Source of the DNA: Aculops lycopersici
Lineage: Eukaryota > Arthropoda > Arachnida > Trombidiformes > Eriophyidae
Length of the DNA stretch: 64,000 nt
Assembly: GCA_015350385.1 (NCBI GenBank)
Contig: WNKI01000004.1
Coordinates: 1,648,859-1,712,858 of the forward strand
Reading direction: 5' to 3'
Shown in pieces: positions 31,047 to 39,674 of the stretch. The notes below the pieces were generated by a model. It did no database searches. It had not been told where the DNA came from and saw only the letters and a list, made by a program, of their open reading frames with translations. The number at the start of each line of letters is the position of its first letter. Position 1 is the stretch's first letter. The position numbers and the translations under genes are program-made.

Positions 31047-34000
31047 TTAGTTGATACTAGAGGGAGGAGGCGGGGATATCTTAGTTAGCCTGCAGACAAG
31101 CCATCGCTTCATCTGTCGACTCTTGGAAATCAGCATACCTTTAGACGATGACTGATCCTGATTCTGGTGACTAGTTGATCTGTTCAGAGTGCTTGAGGTT
31201 GTGGTGTTGGTAGTGTTACGACTAAGGACACCTTGAATGTTTGACATGGAATTGGTGCTTGGTAGCGGATCTCTAGTTGAGGTCATATTGCGTCTATCCA
31301 AAGTTTGACTAGCAGTCACCACTTTCACTGAAGGTCTATTGGAGAAACCAAAGCTTGGATCCTCGCCTCCTCCACCATCTCCTCTAGAATGATTCATCTC
31401 TTGTTGCAGTTCAGCCAGAGATGGCCGGACCCCCGAAGCAGGTGCACGAATTCCATCAAGCCTTCGTATCTCCTGAGGTCCTGGGAAGGCGGACTTAGTA
31501 TTTGGATTACCGTTCAGATTCTGACCTCGAATGTACAGGGGCGCCAGAGGTTGACGGACAAAGTAGACTGTATGTTCTCCTCCAGGAACATTAGAATTTT
31601 TACTAAGACTGCCCATGTTAACCATACTAGTCAACTGTTGCTGGTTCGCCACTATGTAACGAACAGGCGCTCCTCCAGGTTGCGGTCCAGACGCAGTAAT
31701 GATTCTGACAGGTTGCCCTTGGTGGTTGATTTGGCGAGCAGGCAAAATGTGTCGCGCCACTTGTGGTCCCAATTGTTGCTGTAGCGACACTTGATGCTGC
31801 TGTTGAGGCATGCGTATCACTGCATTTGGATTTGCGAACCTAAGACCATTTTGAGGTTGTGGAGCTAGGACAGCGCGACTTCCGGGAGCAAGCGCCTGGT
31901 TCATTGCACGTATATTGACACCGTTCGGTGGTCTAACTAATGATAGGGCACGAACTCGATTGCCATTCTGATCTACAACATAGACAATCTGATAAGCGGC
32001 CACTGGCCTATTCGTGGTCGATATTGCACCATGAGGTCTAACACCTACTACTGGCATTTGATCGGCGGCATTCACGTGAACTACAGTGGTATTATTGCTA
32101 AGCATTGTATTGGTACTATTAGTGGTGATTGTTGAATGCGACACTGACTCCCTGCAGGAGGCACATGAAGGGTCCAAATATTGACCCATTTGAGCTGGGT
32201 TATTGGCCGACTGATGAGGCGTTGGCATCTGGTTTTGAACATGTTGTGGATTTGAGTGCTGGTGACTATGATTCTGAGAGGGAGGATTGTGACTATGAAT
32301 TGGATTATGATTTTGGTGCACCATTATTTGTTGTTGCTGTGGCTTGGTTGTAACTGAGATCATATCGCCAGTTTGGCCTCGATTTGATTCGATTGCTCTG
32401 CATACATGACATGCCGGTTGACTAGGAATTGATTGCTGTTGTGTGATAGTTGTACTTGGTGCGCTTGATGTTGCTAGTGGTATTGGCTGAGGTGCTGTTT
32501 TGATAAGAGATGTGGGTAAAGCCGATGGTAGTTTTTGTGCTTGAGCAGTCTGATTATTAAAATTATTATTGCTTGGTAATCTTTGCGGGATACTATTTTG
32601 GTGATGATGATGATGCTGATCCTTTGTAGTTGACTTATGTGCAAACGAAAGTGTCTCCTGTTTTTGTTCTTTCCTTACTATCGATTGATCAGTACCATCA
32701 ATCAGTGATGATTTGGGTACATTTGTCCGTCGTATTGATGAAGAAGGGGAATCATTACCAAGATTGGCGTTTCCATTTGTTGTACTAGTGGCTATAGTAC
32801 TTTGTTTGTTCGTGTTTGTTACTAGCTTGCTGGTTGTTGTATTAGTGATGTTGGTTGTGTAAGCGCTAGAGACAACTACACTAGATGATGAGGTTGTCGC
32901 TTTAACAGCTGACTGTTCGGTAGGCAAAGTTGATTTTGTTCGCGAACCATCGACCGTCGAGACTTTGACTCTAGCAGGCAGTGATCGTTGATTGCTGCTA
33001 GCTCGATGGTGACTCATTGGCCTAGATTTTTCTATGTCCATAAAGGGCATTGAACGAGCCGACGTCGGGTTAGTGGCCACCTGTGAAAGTTGTCTACCAT
33101 ACTCTCTGGTATTTGTGTTGGCGTTAGATAACAAACTATGACTGGCGCCGACCCTAGTTGCATCGCTAAGGCCTGAAGATTCTTCCTGATCAGAGTCGGA
33201 TATGGCATCGCCACAGAGGTAGCCCTGATTGGAGTAAAGCGGATGATCCAGTACGTCAGCTTCATCATCGTGGTCGTCATCAGAGAATTTTTCGCATTCA
33301 ATTCTAAAGGATTCGAGGAGAGATTCATTTTCAAGCAGACCAATTAGTTGATCGTCAGTCAAATTCTTGGTTGCCTGGCTAACTGCCTTATTGATTAATA
33401 TATCGCGAGGATCTTCACATATGTCCAACATATCCATTCCATTAACACCGGAACCATCATCTTGGTAACCCGCTGGAGGGTCATAGTTATTAGGTTGTGG
33501 CGGTGGCATGGGCGCATCCTCTTGGCAAAAAACAATCACCGTTTGATTGAATGACACACTGCGATTGTGTGGCTTGCCGCCACTTAAACTGGTTGACTTC
33601 TTGAGCAACGACTTCAGGACCACAGGAGTGTCCTTGGGGGCGTTGTTGTTGTTGGTGGTGGTGTTGGTGGTTGTGGATTCGTTTGAACTTGCTAGGGGTG
33701 ATGGAATTGTTTGCTTTGATGATGGCGAGACTGACATAGTAGATGTTTTTGTTGTTGTTGTCGCTAAATCTGTCTCACTATTACTACCAGTACTAATACT
33801 GGCCGCCAATGATGACGATGGAATTTTGCTGATAGGAATCTCGTTCGTTGCATTGTTGCTATCCTTATCACTACTGCCGAGTCCACTATCACTCGTGGAC
33901 TGGTTCGAGGCGCAATCCTGTTGTGGTAAGTCAACAGTGGTTGTTATTGTTGCTACCGATGACGACGATAGGGATGCATTCCTATCGTTGGCCACCATTG

Positions 34001-34073
34001 CGATTGTTGCCGCCATTGCTGTTGACGTTGGCCGGGCAACATTCTGGGCAAGTTGAGTGATGCCGCTACTCAT
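31047..34073 (-). CDS. Unrecognised 1,008-aa protein with a PP1-docking-like motif
   Basis: I do not recognise the family. The first real ATG is 34073; the frame extends to 34082 only through GTG. The chain is mostly disordered Ser/Thr/Asn/Gln. Two parts look constrained. Residues 150-350: VVLKSLLKKS, then RSVSFNQTVIVF at 171-182, then an acidic helical stretch (DDQLIGLLENESLLESF). The second is a C-terminal third rich in VR, PQ and IRMPQQ (AAYQIVYVVDQNGNRVRAL; PVRYIVANQQQ). RSVSF fits the PP1 docking pattern [R/K]-x-V-x-F. Two CxxC pairs (ACHVCR and SCASCR) lie in the middle and could bind metal, but nothing proves it. The last exon may differ: GTATGC...CTGCAG would remove 49 nt near 31090-31140 and end the protein at SSSKG. 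Confidence 0.75.
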   Translation of the reverse strand: MSSGITQLAQNVARPTSTAMAATIAMVANDRNASLSSSSVATITTTVDLPQQDCASNQSTSDSGLGSSDKDSNNATNEIPISKIPSSSLAASISTGSNSETDLATTTTKTSTMSVSPSSKQTIPSPLASSNESTTTNTTTNNNNAPKDTPVVLKSLLKKSTSLSGGKPHNRSVSFNQTVIVFCQEDAPMPPPQPNNYDPPAGYQDDGSGVNGMDMLDICEDPRDILINKAVSQATKNLTDDQLIGLLENESLLESFRIECEKFSDDDHDDEADVLDHPLYSNQGYLCGDAISDSDQEESSGLSDATRVGASHSLLSNANTNTREYGRQLSQVATNPTSARSMPFMDIEKSRPMSHHRASSNQRSLPARVKVSTVDGSRTKSTLPTEQSAVKATTSSSSVVVSSAYTTNITNTTTSKLVTNTNKQSTIATSTTNGNANLGNDSPSSSIRRTNVPKSSLIDGTDQSIVRKEQKQETLSFAHKSTTKDQHHHHHQNSIPQRLPSNNNFNNQTAQAQKLPSALPTSLIKTAPQPIPLATSSAPSTTITQQQSIPSQPACHVCRAIESNRGQTGDMISVTTKPQQQQIMVHQNHNPIHSHNPPSQNHSHQHSNPQHVQNQMPTPHQSANNPAQMGQYLDPSCASCRESVSHSTITTNSTNTMLSNNTTVVHVNAADQMPVVGVRPHGAISTTNRPVAAYQIVYVVDQNGNRVRALSLVRPPNGVNIRAMNQALAPGSRAVLAPQPQNGLRFANPNAVIRMPQQQHQVSLQQQLGPQVARHILPARQINHQGQPVRIITASGPQPGGAPVRYIVANQQQLTSMVNMGSLSKNSNVPGGEHTVYFVRQPLAPLYIRGQNLNGNPNTKSAFPGPQEIRRLDGIRAPASGVRPSLAELQQEMNHSRGDGGGGEDPSFGFSNRPSVKVVTASQTLDRRNMTSTRDPLPSTNSMSNIQGVLSRNTTNTTTSSTLNRSTSHQNQDQSSSKGMLISKSRQMKRWLVCRLTKISPPPPSSIN

Positions 34074-34634
34074 CACTCCCACTTGAACTGGTTTTATTTT
34101 TTCCCCCTATATGATGATTATAATAGATATTTCTCAATTGTGTTCGGGTTGCGAAGATCTGCATGCTAATATCCTAAATTTCAAGTGAGTGTATTGTTGA
34201 TAATGATAATAATAATAAATATATAGATAAAGTAGCATTACTTATTTCCAATTCCTACTTCCATCGGCGATGATGGCTAGCGGTGATCTTGTTTTTGTTT
34301 ATTGTTATATATTTTCACCACACAAATAGCCTCTAGCAGCGAACTAGTGAAAGCGACTTTTTTTCCCTCTTCCCATTTGTCAACAGCGGCCAGCTAGCGG
34401 ACGCACATAGGAGTACTACATAGGCACGCGGAGCGCGGAAAGTTGCACCGCCCGAATGTGTTTCCCTTCTATCTGGAATAGGTACATTCAATGGTGGACC
34501 TGTTTTCACCCGTGTGTTTGTGCTGCAAAGATTCCAGTCGCTCGAGGGGCACTGGCTATAGCGTGCAAAGCCCCTTCTCAAAGAGTGCGAATGTGAATAG
34601 AGAAAGTCCAATGGAGAAATAACGCAAAACGACA

Positions 34635-34665
34635 AGTGAGAGTGAGACTTGGTGTCACTCTCACT
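34635..34665. repeat. Perfect 11-bp inverted repeat
   Basis: AGTGAGAGTGA at 34635-34645 is the exact reverse complement of TCACTCTCACT at 34655-34665, with a 9-nt spacer. Simple composition (GA/CT) lowers its weight. Confidence 0.8.
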
Positions 34666-35011
34666 AGTTGTCTGCAGACTGCAGTGAGGCGTCGTCGGCC
34701 AGAAAGGCAGGCAGGCAGGCAGCGAGTTAAGATCTCGTGCAGATAGCGATACGCCTAGAATAGCATCCAACTCGAAGCGCATGACGCTCACAAGCTAGCT
34801 TGCTGCCTGGCTAGCTGGGTACGCTCGCTTACTTGCTTTCCAGATGGGGAATCATTGAAATTTGCCACTTGTTGGAGTTTCTATCCCTCTCGCTGCGCGC
34901 AAGTGAGTTCATGTCTGTTTCAGCAAGCAAAAGTTTCAATTGCAAGCACTGAAGTAATCTATGCATGTCTGTTTGTGGGTTTGCTAGATATTACACCCAC
35001 CTGACGACGAC

Positions 35012-35049
35012 TATATAACTGCATTGATTCTCTAAACACTGAGTCAGTC
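35012..35049 (+). promoter_or_regulatory. TATA box plus TCAGT initiator of the CRAL-TRIO gene
   Basis: TATATAA at 35012-35018 is followed by TCAGTC at 35044-35049, the arthropod initiator consensus, at about the spacing expected between TATA and transcription start. The predicted 5' UTR to the ATG at 35159 is about 113 nt. Confidence 0.65.
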
Positions 35050-35158
35050 ATTCAATCAAAAAATCGATTAGTTAACTTTTTGCATTATTAATTTTATACT
35101 TAAACCCAATCAATTTTACTCACACATCCAACTCACACAAACTAAATCAAAAACCAAA

Positions 35159-35887
35159 ATGAACTTCTTCAAGTCGCACAAAAAGACCACTAGCAACAAC
35201 AACAACAACGAGTCCGAATTGGACCCGGCTGTTCTACGTAAGGCTCTATTTGAACAACTCTCCGAGGCCGACTACAATAAGCATGACATTGAGAGGCTCA
35301 AGAAGGAGGATTACGCAGTTTCCAGGTATTTTAAGGAGGACACAGCCTCGACCATCTCAGCAATCAAGGGAGTTCTAGAATGGAGAAAGAACTACAACCT
35401 AAGCGATCTCAAGGAGGAGGACTTTCCAGAAGAGTACAGGAAGTCGGAGGTTTTTGTTACCCATGGCAAAGATGTTGAGGGCAATCTTATGGTTTACATT
35501 CGAGTTAAGCTATTCAAGAAGGGGGAGTTTCCTATTGAAGATGTCAAGAAGTATTTAGCCTTTCTATTGGATAGAGTAGACCGCGAGACAAGAGGCGACG
35601 GATGGTCGCTATGCTTTGATTGCACCGACGCCGGTATCTCAAATGTGGACATGGAGTTGCTCAAATTTGTTGTCCAAGCCCTTACCAACTATTTTGTCGA
35701 GAACTGTAGATATGTGCTCATCTACGAAATGCCATGGATTTTGTCGGGTATTTGGAAAATTGTCAAGGGATGGCTGCCACAAGAACAGAGAGATGCTGTC
35801 AAGTTTGCCGCCAAGAAGGAGATGAGCAGCTTCGTGCAGGACGCGCAGCTGCCTCCATACATGAAAGAAGACAAGGAATCGCAATAG
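35159..35887 (+). CDS. MOSPD2-type CRAL-TRIO lipid-binding protein, short form
   Basis: The protein has 242 aa. An N-terminal helical lobe (residues about 25-75: ALFEQLSEADYNKHDIERL, YFKEDTASTISAIKGVLEWR) precedes a CRAL-TRIO lobe (VFVTHGKDVEGNLMVYIRVK; WSLCFDCTDAGISNVDMELL; YVLIYEMPWILSGIWKIVKGWLP). The last motif is typical of the MOSPD2 subgroup rather than alpha-TTP or clavesin. Vertebrate MOSPD2 goes on to an MSP domain that binds FFAT motifs and a membrane anchor, tethering the ER to other organelles. Here the frame stops after PPYMKEDKESQ, so both are missing and the product should be soluble. Whether an MSP-bearing paralogue exists elsewhere cannot be seen. It has a strong TATA/Inr promoter. 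Confidence 0.82.
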   Translation: MNFFKSHKKTTSNNNNNESELDPAVLRKALFEQLSEADYNKHDIERLKKEDYAVSRYFKEDTASTISAIKGVLEWRKNYNLSDLKEEDFPEEYRKSEVFVTHGKDVEGNLMVYIRVKLFKKGEFPIEDVKKYLAFLLDRVDRETRGDGWSLCFDCTDAGISNVDMELLKFVVQALTNYFVENCRYVLIYEMPWILSGIWKIVKGWLPQEQRDAVKFAAKKEMSSFVQDAQLPPYMKEDKESQ

Positions 35888-36280
35888 GTTTTAATCCAAG
35901 ATGTAGTAATCCAATCACTAGTATGTAAATACGCAAAAGTGTGATACAATATAAGTGCAACCTCTAATTCACGTCCATCCAACTCGAAAAGGAATCAACT
36001 ACTAAGAGCTGCGCGCAAACTCATGCCCACTCGCTCACTCGCACATGTAACTTTTCTGTTTTTATCAAGTAAATAAATTGTTTTATCTATATATATATAT
36101 ATATTCACATATTATGTCACATTGAATTTGGTTCTGTGTTGAAGCTATACTATCAGTTTAGAGCAAAAGATTGCTGATGAAACAAGCCTTGCCTAATCAA
36201 GTCTTTCTTTCACGCCGACTCTAATTTCATCATCCACAGAGTGCAAGTAGCTATTTTATCCGTAGTGGCACGCGTACATC
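35888..36280. other. Gap between the CRAL-TRIO gene and USE1
   Basis: The 3' UTR has AATAAATTG near 36072 and an AT dinucleotide tract at about 36089-36104, followed by ATTATGTCACA at 36111, a motif also seen at the ends of other genes here. The right end is the USE1 promoter and 5' UTR. No gene. Confidence 0.45.
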
Positions 36281-36970
36281 ATGAAGTCGCGGGACGAGAC
36301 AGACTTCTTAAGGCTTTTGCACCAATGTCAAAAGATAACAGACACTAAGAGTTGGAGATTAGAGAAGTATGTTGACGCATTGAGTGAGATCTTAGATAAG
36401 CTACGCAATCAAATTAAGCGAGAACTATTGGAGGATTATGGAAGAAAGGTACTATTTCTTAAGGGGCTCATCGAGACAGAGAAATTGCCCTCAGCTGAGA
36501 AGCGCTTACTTGCTGCCGAATTATTGGCTCCAGATAAAGAGACCAAATCAACGCATTTGAGAACCACCAACAAATTCCACGATCAGATGCGTCAGGAGTT
36601 ACTATTGTCAAATAGATCTCGATTTGGAAGTAGTCAAACGGAAAAAAGGCGCAATCAACAACAGGAGGGTGATATTGCAACAGAGATCACCAAGAATCTA
36701 TTGGAACTGACCTCCAATATTAAGGAGAATATGCGAGCTGCTCATGTGATTATACAAAAGGACAATGAAACTTTAACTAGAATGGCACCAAGTGCCGATG
36801 CCGTTGGTATGAAGATGCAAAAGAATACCGATAAACTGGGCGACTTCGTGAGAAAAGGTTGGTGCGGATTTCAAGGGTTGGCGATTATTGTCGTCACCAT
36901 AACATTCTTGATGATGGTTGTATTTATTAGACTCTTTCCAAAACCCCAGCCAATTTTGCCTCGTGAGTAG
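36281..36970 (+). CDS. USE1: USE1, Golgi-to-ER SNARE
   Basis: The protein has 229 aa. USE1 is the Q-SNARE of the syntaxin-18/Sec20/Sec22 complex that fuses COPI vesicles with the ER. The N-terminal USE1 signature is clear (LLHQCQKI, SWRLEKYVDAL, FLKGLIETEKLPSAEKRLLA). The SNARE motif covers about 137-196, with the family's Asp at the central layer in IIQKDNETL. A C-terminal anchor follows (LAIIVVTITFLMMVVFIRLFP, about 203-223) with a short lumenal tail. The ATG at 36281 gives the usual N-terminus. Intronless. Confidence 0.93.
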   Translation: MKSRDETDFLRLLHQCQKITDTKSWRLEKYVDALSEILDKLRNQIKRELLEDYGRKVLFLKGLIETEKLPSAEKRLLAAELLAPDKETKSTHLRTTNKFHDQMRQELLLSNRSRFGSSQTEKRRNQQQEGDIATEITKNLLELTSNIKENMRAAHVIIQKDNETLTRMAPSADAVGMKMQKNTDKLGDFVRKGWCGFQGLAIIVVTITFLMMVVFIRLFPKPQPILPRE

Positions 36971-37464
36971 AATGTAATGAATATAATAATATTAATCGCT
37001 ATTTGTTTTGTAAAATTGCCTAACATAAACAAGGAAACCTGTTACATATCAGTGTAAACACAACGGGTTTCTCCATAGATTGGCTGCTGTCAAATCGGTC
37101 ACGCAGTAACAGATGAGTGGTCTAAATTTTACCATTGACCATTGAGAATCATGCACACGGTTGTTGTTGTTGTTGTTGTTGTTGTTGTCGTCGTCGTCGT
37201 CGTTGTTAGCACCGCCGATGCTACTGTGTTGTACTAGAATTCATGTGGCAACTTGCAACATCTCACATAGCATTTAATCCATTTTAAATTTAGACATCCA
37301 TAAAAACCAAAGAATCCCTTTCTACACTAAATACCATCGATTTATTCCTCCCAATCGATGTAAATTTTACACTATTTTTCATCAATCTCAATCTAAATTA
37401 TTCACATTGTTACTCTATACATTCTCTTACATTATAAATTTTACCTCAACATCAAGATTCCACT
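36971..37464. other. Gap between USE1 and Rab35
   Basis: It holds the USE1 3' UTR and the Rab35 promoter and 5' UTR. A GTT/GTC microsatellite lies at 37160-37207. No gene or RNA is seen. Confidence 0.4.
37160..37207 (+). repeat. GTT/GTC trinucleotide microsatellite
   Basis: About ten GTT units are followed by five or six GTC units and then GTT again. It is non-coding. Confidence 0.9.
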
Positions 37465-38133
37465 ATGGCAAACGTTATGAATCATCTAGAGCGAAACAAT
37501 GATGAGTATAATCACCTATTTAAATTGCTATTGATTGGAGACAGTGGAGTTGGTAAGAGTAGTTTATTGTTAAGATTTGCAGATAATTCTTACACGGGTA
37601 ATTATATCACAACCATTGGAGTTGACTTCAAGATTCGAACTGTTACTGTTGATAATCAGAGGATAAAATTACAAATCTGGGACACTGCTGGCCAGGAACG
37701 TTTTAGAACAATCACATCAACATATTACCGAGGGACGCATGGAGTTATAGTTGTTTATGATGTAACTAATGCAAACTCATTTAAAAGTATTCAGAGATGG
37801 CTATTAGAGATTGAACAGTATTGTAGCTCTGTCAGTAGAATATTAGTTGGCAATAAGAACGACGATGAGTCGAGCAAAGTGGTGAGCACTGACGAGGCTC
37901 GTAACTTGGCCAACTCTTATAATATTGAGCTGATTGAAACAAGTGCAAAAGACGACATAAACGTGGAGGAAGTCTTTCACAATATCACAAAATCAATGTT
38001 GAGACATAAAGCTCAACAACAGCAAGCCGAGAGGCGAGCCAAAGACTCACATTCAACTAACATCAGATTACAAAATCCCTTAACGAACAAAAATTTGAGG
38101 CAAAACGCACTAAGAAAGATAAAATTATGCTGA
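37465..38133 (+). CDS. RAB35: Rab35 small GTPase
   Basis: The protein has 222 aa. Rab35 controls endocytic recycling, actin and cytokinesis. The P-loop GDSGVGKS is at 25-32, the effector region [14 protein letters not shown] at 47-60 is Rab35-like, then DTAGQE at 73-78, the Rab35 hallmark [24 protein letters not shown] at 130-133 and SAK at 160-162. The N-terminus is about 10 residues longer than in vertebrates, as a result of starting at ATG 37465. The C-terminus ends KIKLC with a single final Cys instead of the usual two, so double geranylgeranylation is not possible as written. Intronless, unlike most animal Rab genes. Confidence 0.93.
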   Translation: MANVMNHLERNNDEYNHLFKLLLIGDSGVGKSSLLLRFADNSYTGNYITTIGVDFKIRTVTVDNQRIKLQIWDTAGQERFRTITSTYYRGTHGVIVVYDVTNANSFKSIQRWLLEIEQYCSSVSRILVGNKNDDESSKVVSTDEARNLANSYNIELIETSAKDDINVEEVFHNITKSMLRHKAQQQQAERRAKDSHSTNIRLQNPLTNKNLRQNALRKIKLC

Positions 38134-39674
38134 TAAGTTTTATATTCAACTCAGTGATTGGATAAATGGGAAAAGTAGTAGTTTTATGAAGGGGGGTCTA
38201 TTTGCAGCATAAGAGGTATCTAAGATGATGAGATTAATATGTCGCAATAAATGCATACAATTTTTTGTGCAAGTGCCTATGGAGACGAGAAATGACTCGT
38301 GCTACCTGTTAACTTCCCTCTACCTGCTGCTACTGTTGCTACCTAGCTAACCGGTGTGGAGTTCGGTTCGCTTACGCAGTAAAGCGACTTTAGAGTTCGC
38401 ACAGGTGCTACCTTGATTCGCCTGCGTCAGTGTTTTCTCAGCAATTATTGCTGCAACCACAACAGTCGGGACGCCATCTAGATACCTCTCATTATGTTTA
38501 CGTCTAGTAGAAATTTCGCACGAGTCGTGGACATTTAATCATACTCTCTTCATCTCTTTTTCTGTCACTCTATCTATCTCTCTCCCTTTCCCGCTCTATC
38601 TCTCCCTCGCGCTTATCGTATCGACCAGCCTGGTGAGATTTCTACGCTAATTGTTGGTGAGCAACAAGATGGCTAACTGAATCACGAGGTTCAGATAGTG
38701 TGAGCTTGCGTCTGGTTAGATTTTACTTTACTCAGAGACGAAGAACTCTAACTTTCAACCCTTTCGATCCCATTTCCTGCTCTTCCATTTCTAGGGCTCG
38801 TGATTTGATTCGGCGAGCGTCACGCTGCTTTCAAGAAACTCTTGCTATCAAGACCACAGTTGATACTCTAGCTCAGGTTTCCATGTCTAGACTAACCAAG
38901 CAGCAACGACTTCGGTGGCTAGCGAGCGACTTACGGTAATAAGCTCGCCTCCCAAGGTCGCTAAGCACCGCTATGTCCCAGTGGCAAGACGTTGCTCGTT
39001 GCAATCCGTATGTATGTCGAGTGCACTTGTTTTGACTCCTCTCGCTCAGACGACACTATGCGCTGTAGCGCTTTACCACTATGCCTCTCCGCTATCTCAC
39101 TGGGATAATCCATAACTTCAACTCGAAATCCGACCAACGGTGAGATACCCGAGCATCCGTTCACTGCCACTTCTTTCTCACGCTACTGCATACTGTCTGG
39201 CGATGTTAACTCTGAGATGCAAGGCATCAAATAGCACAGGGCGAGTGTGTTACTCTCGCAACGCCTTTGCTGTAGCCGCGGCCGTCGCCGACATCGCTCA
39301 AGTTCGCCACAGATTTTCAAGGTTCACCTCTCATTATTTTGCATCGGAGGCGCCAACTTTTTTTCATTGTTATCATCTAGATCTATCATAATAGCTAATA
39401 TTATTGGTGCAACACTAGATCAAATTATTGATATCCACCTACAAATCATCGATAATTCAAGTGTAGGCAACGAACTAATAATTGGAAGGAGCAATATCGA
39501 TAAATACATTGACCTAGCGACGGATTCCTAGTGTCGAAGTACGACGCAAGTAAACTGTGGAAAGAATAGAAGCGCATTATATAGAAAATCTCAAGAATTC
39601 ATTACGAATATTCTTCATAGTATTAGGAAGAGAGAGGGTATAAATTAATCTCATAACTTAAATCAATTGCAAAC
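38134..39674. other. Gap between Rab35 and malic enzyme
   Basis: 1.5 kb without a convincing gene. The first 120 bp hold the Rab35 3' end (poly(A) module at 38225). A CT-rich tract runs at about 38546-38610. The right end should be the malic enzyme promoter and 5' UTR. Frames at 38700-39531 are 60-95 codons and show no family resemblance. Confidence 0.4.
38225..38252 (+). terminator. Poly(A) module of Rab35 (shared with 42193)
   Basis: 28 nt ending in CAATAAAT, 92 nt after the Rab35 stop. It matches 42193-42220 at 26 of 28 positions. Confidence 0.6.

Larger units (their letters stand above)
34074..35158. other. Promoter region between the 1,008-aa gene and the CRAL-TRIO gene
   Basis: This 1.1-kb divergent interval has no gene. 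It holds a perfect 11-bp hairpin (34635-34665) and a TATA-type core promoter near 35012 for the plus-strand gene. An 11-mer CAGATGGGGAA at 34841 recurs in the hairpin at 57131-57160. Confidence 0.5.

Noticed and set aside
33547..34056. Plus-strand 169-codon frame
   Set aside because: Antisense of the Ser/Thr-rich 1,008-aa gene; no domain.
34419..34434. GGCACGCGG, as in miR-124
   Set aside because: Only 9 bases match, the seed is changed and there is no precursor-like fold.
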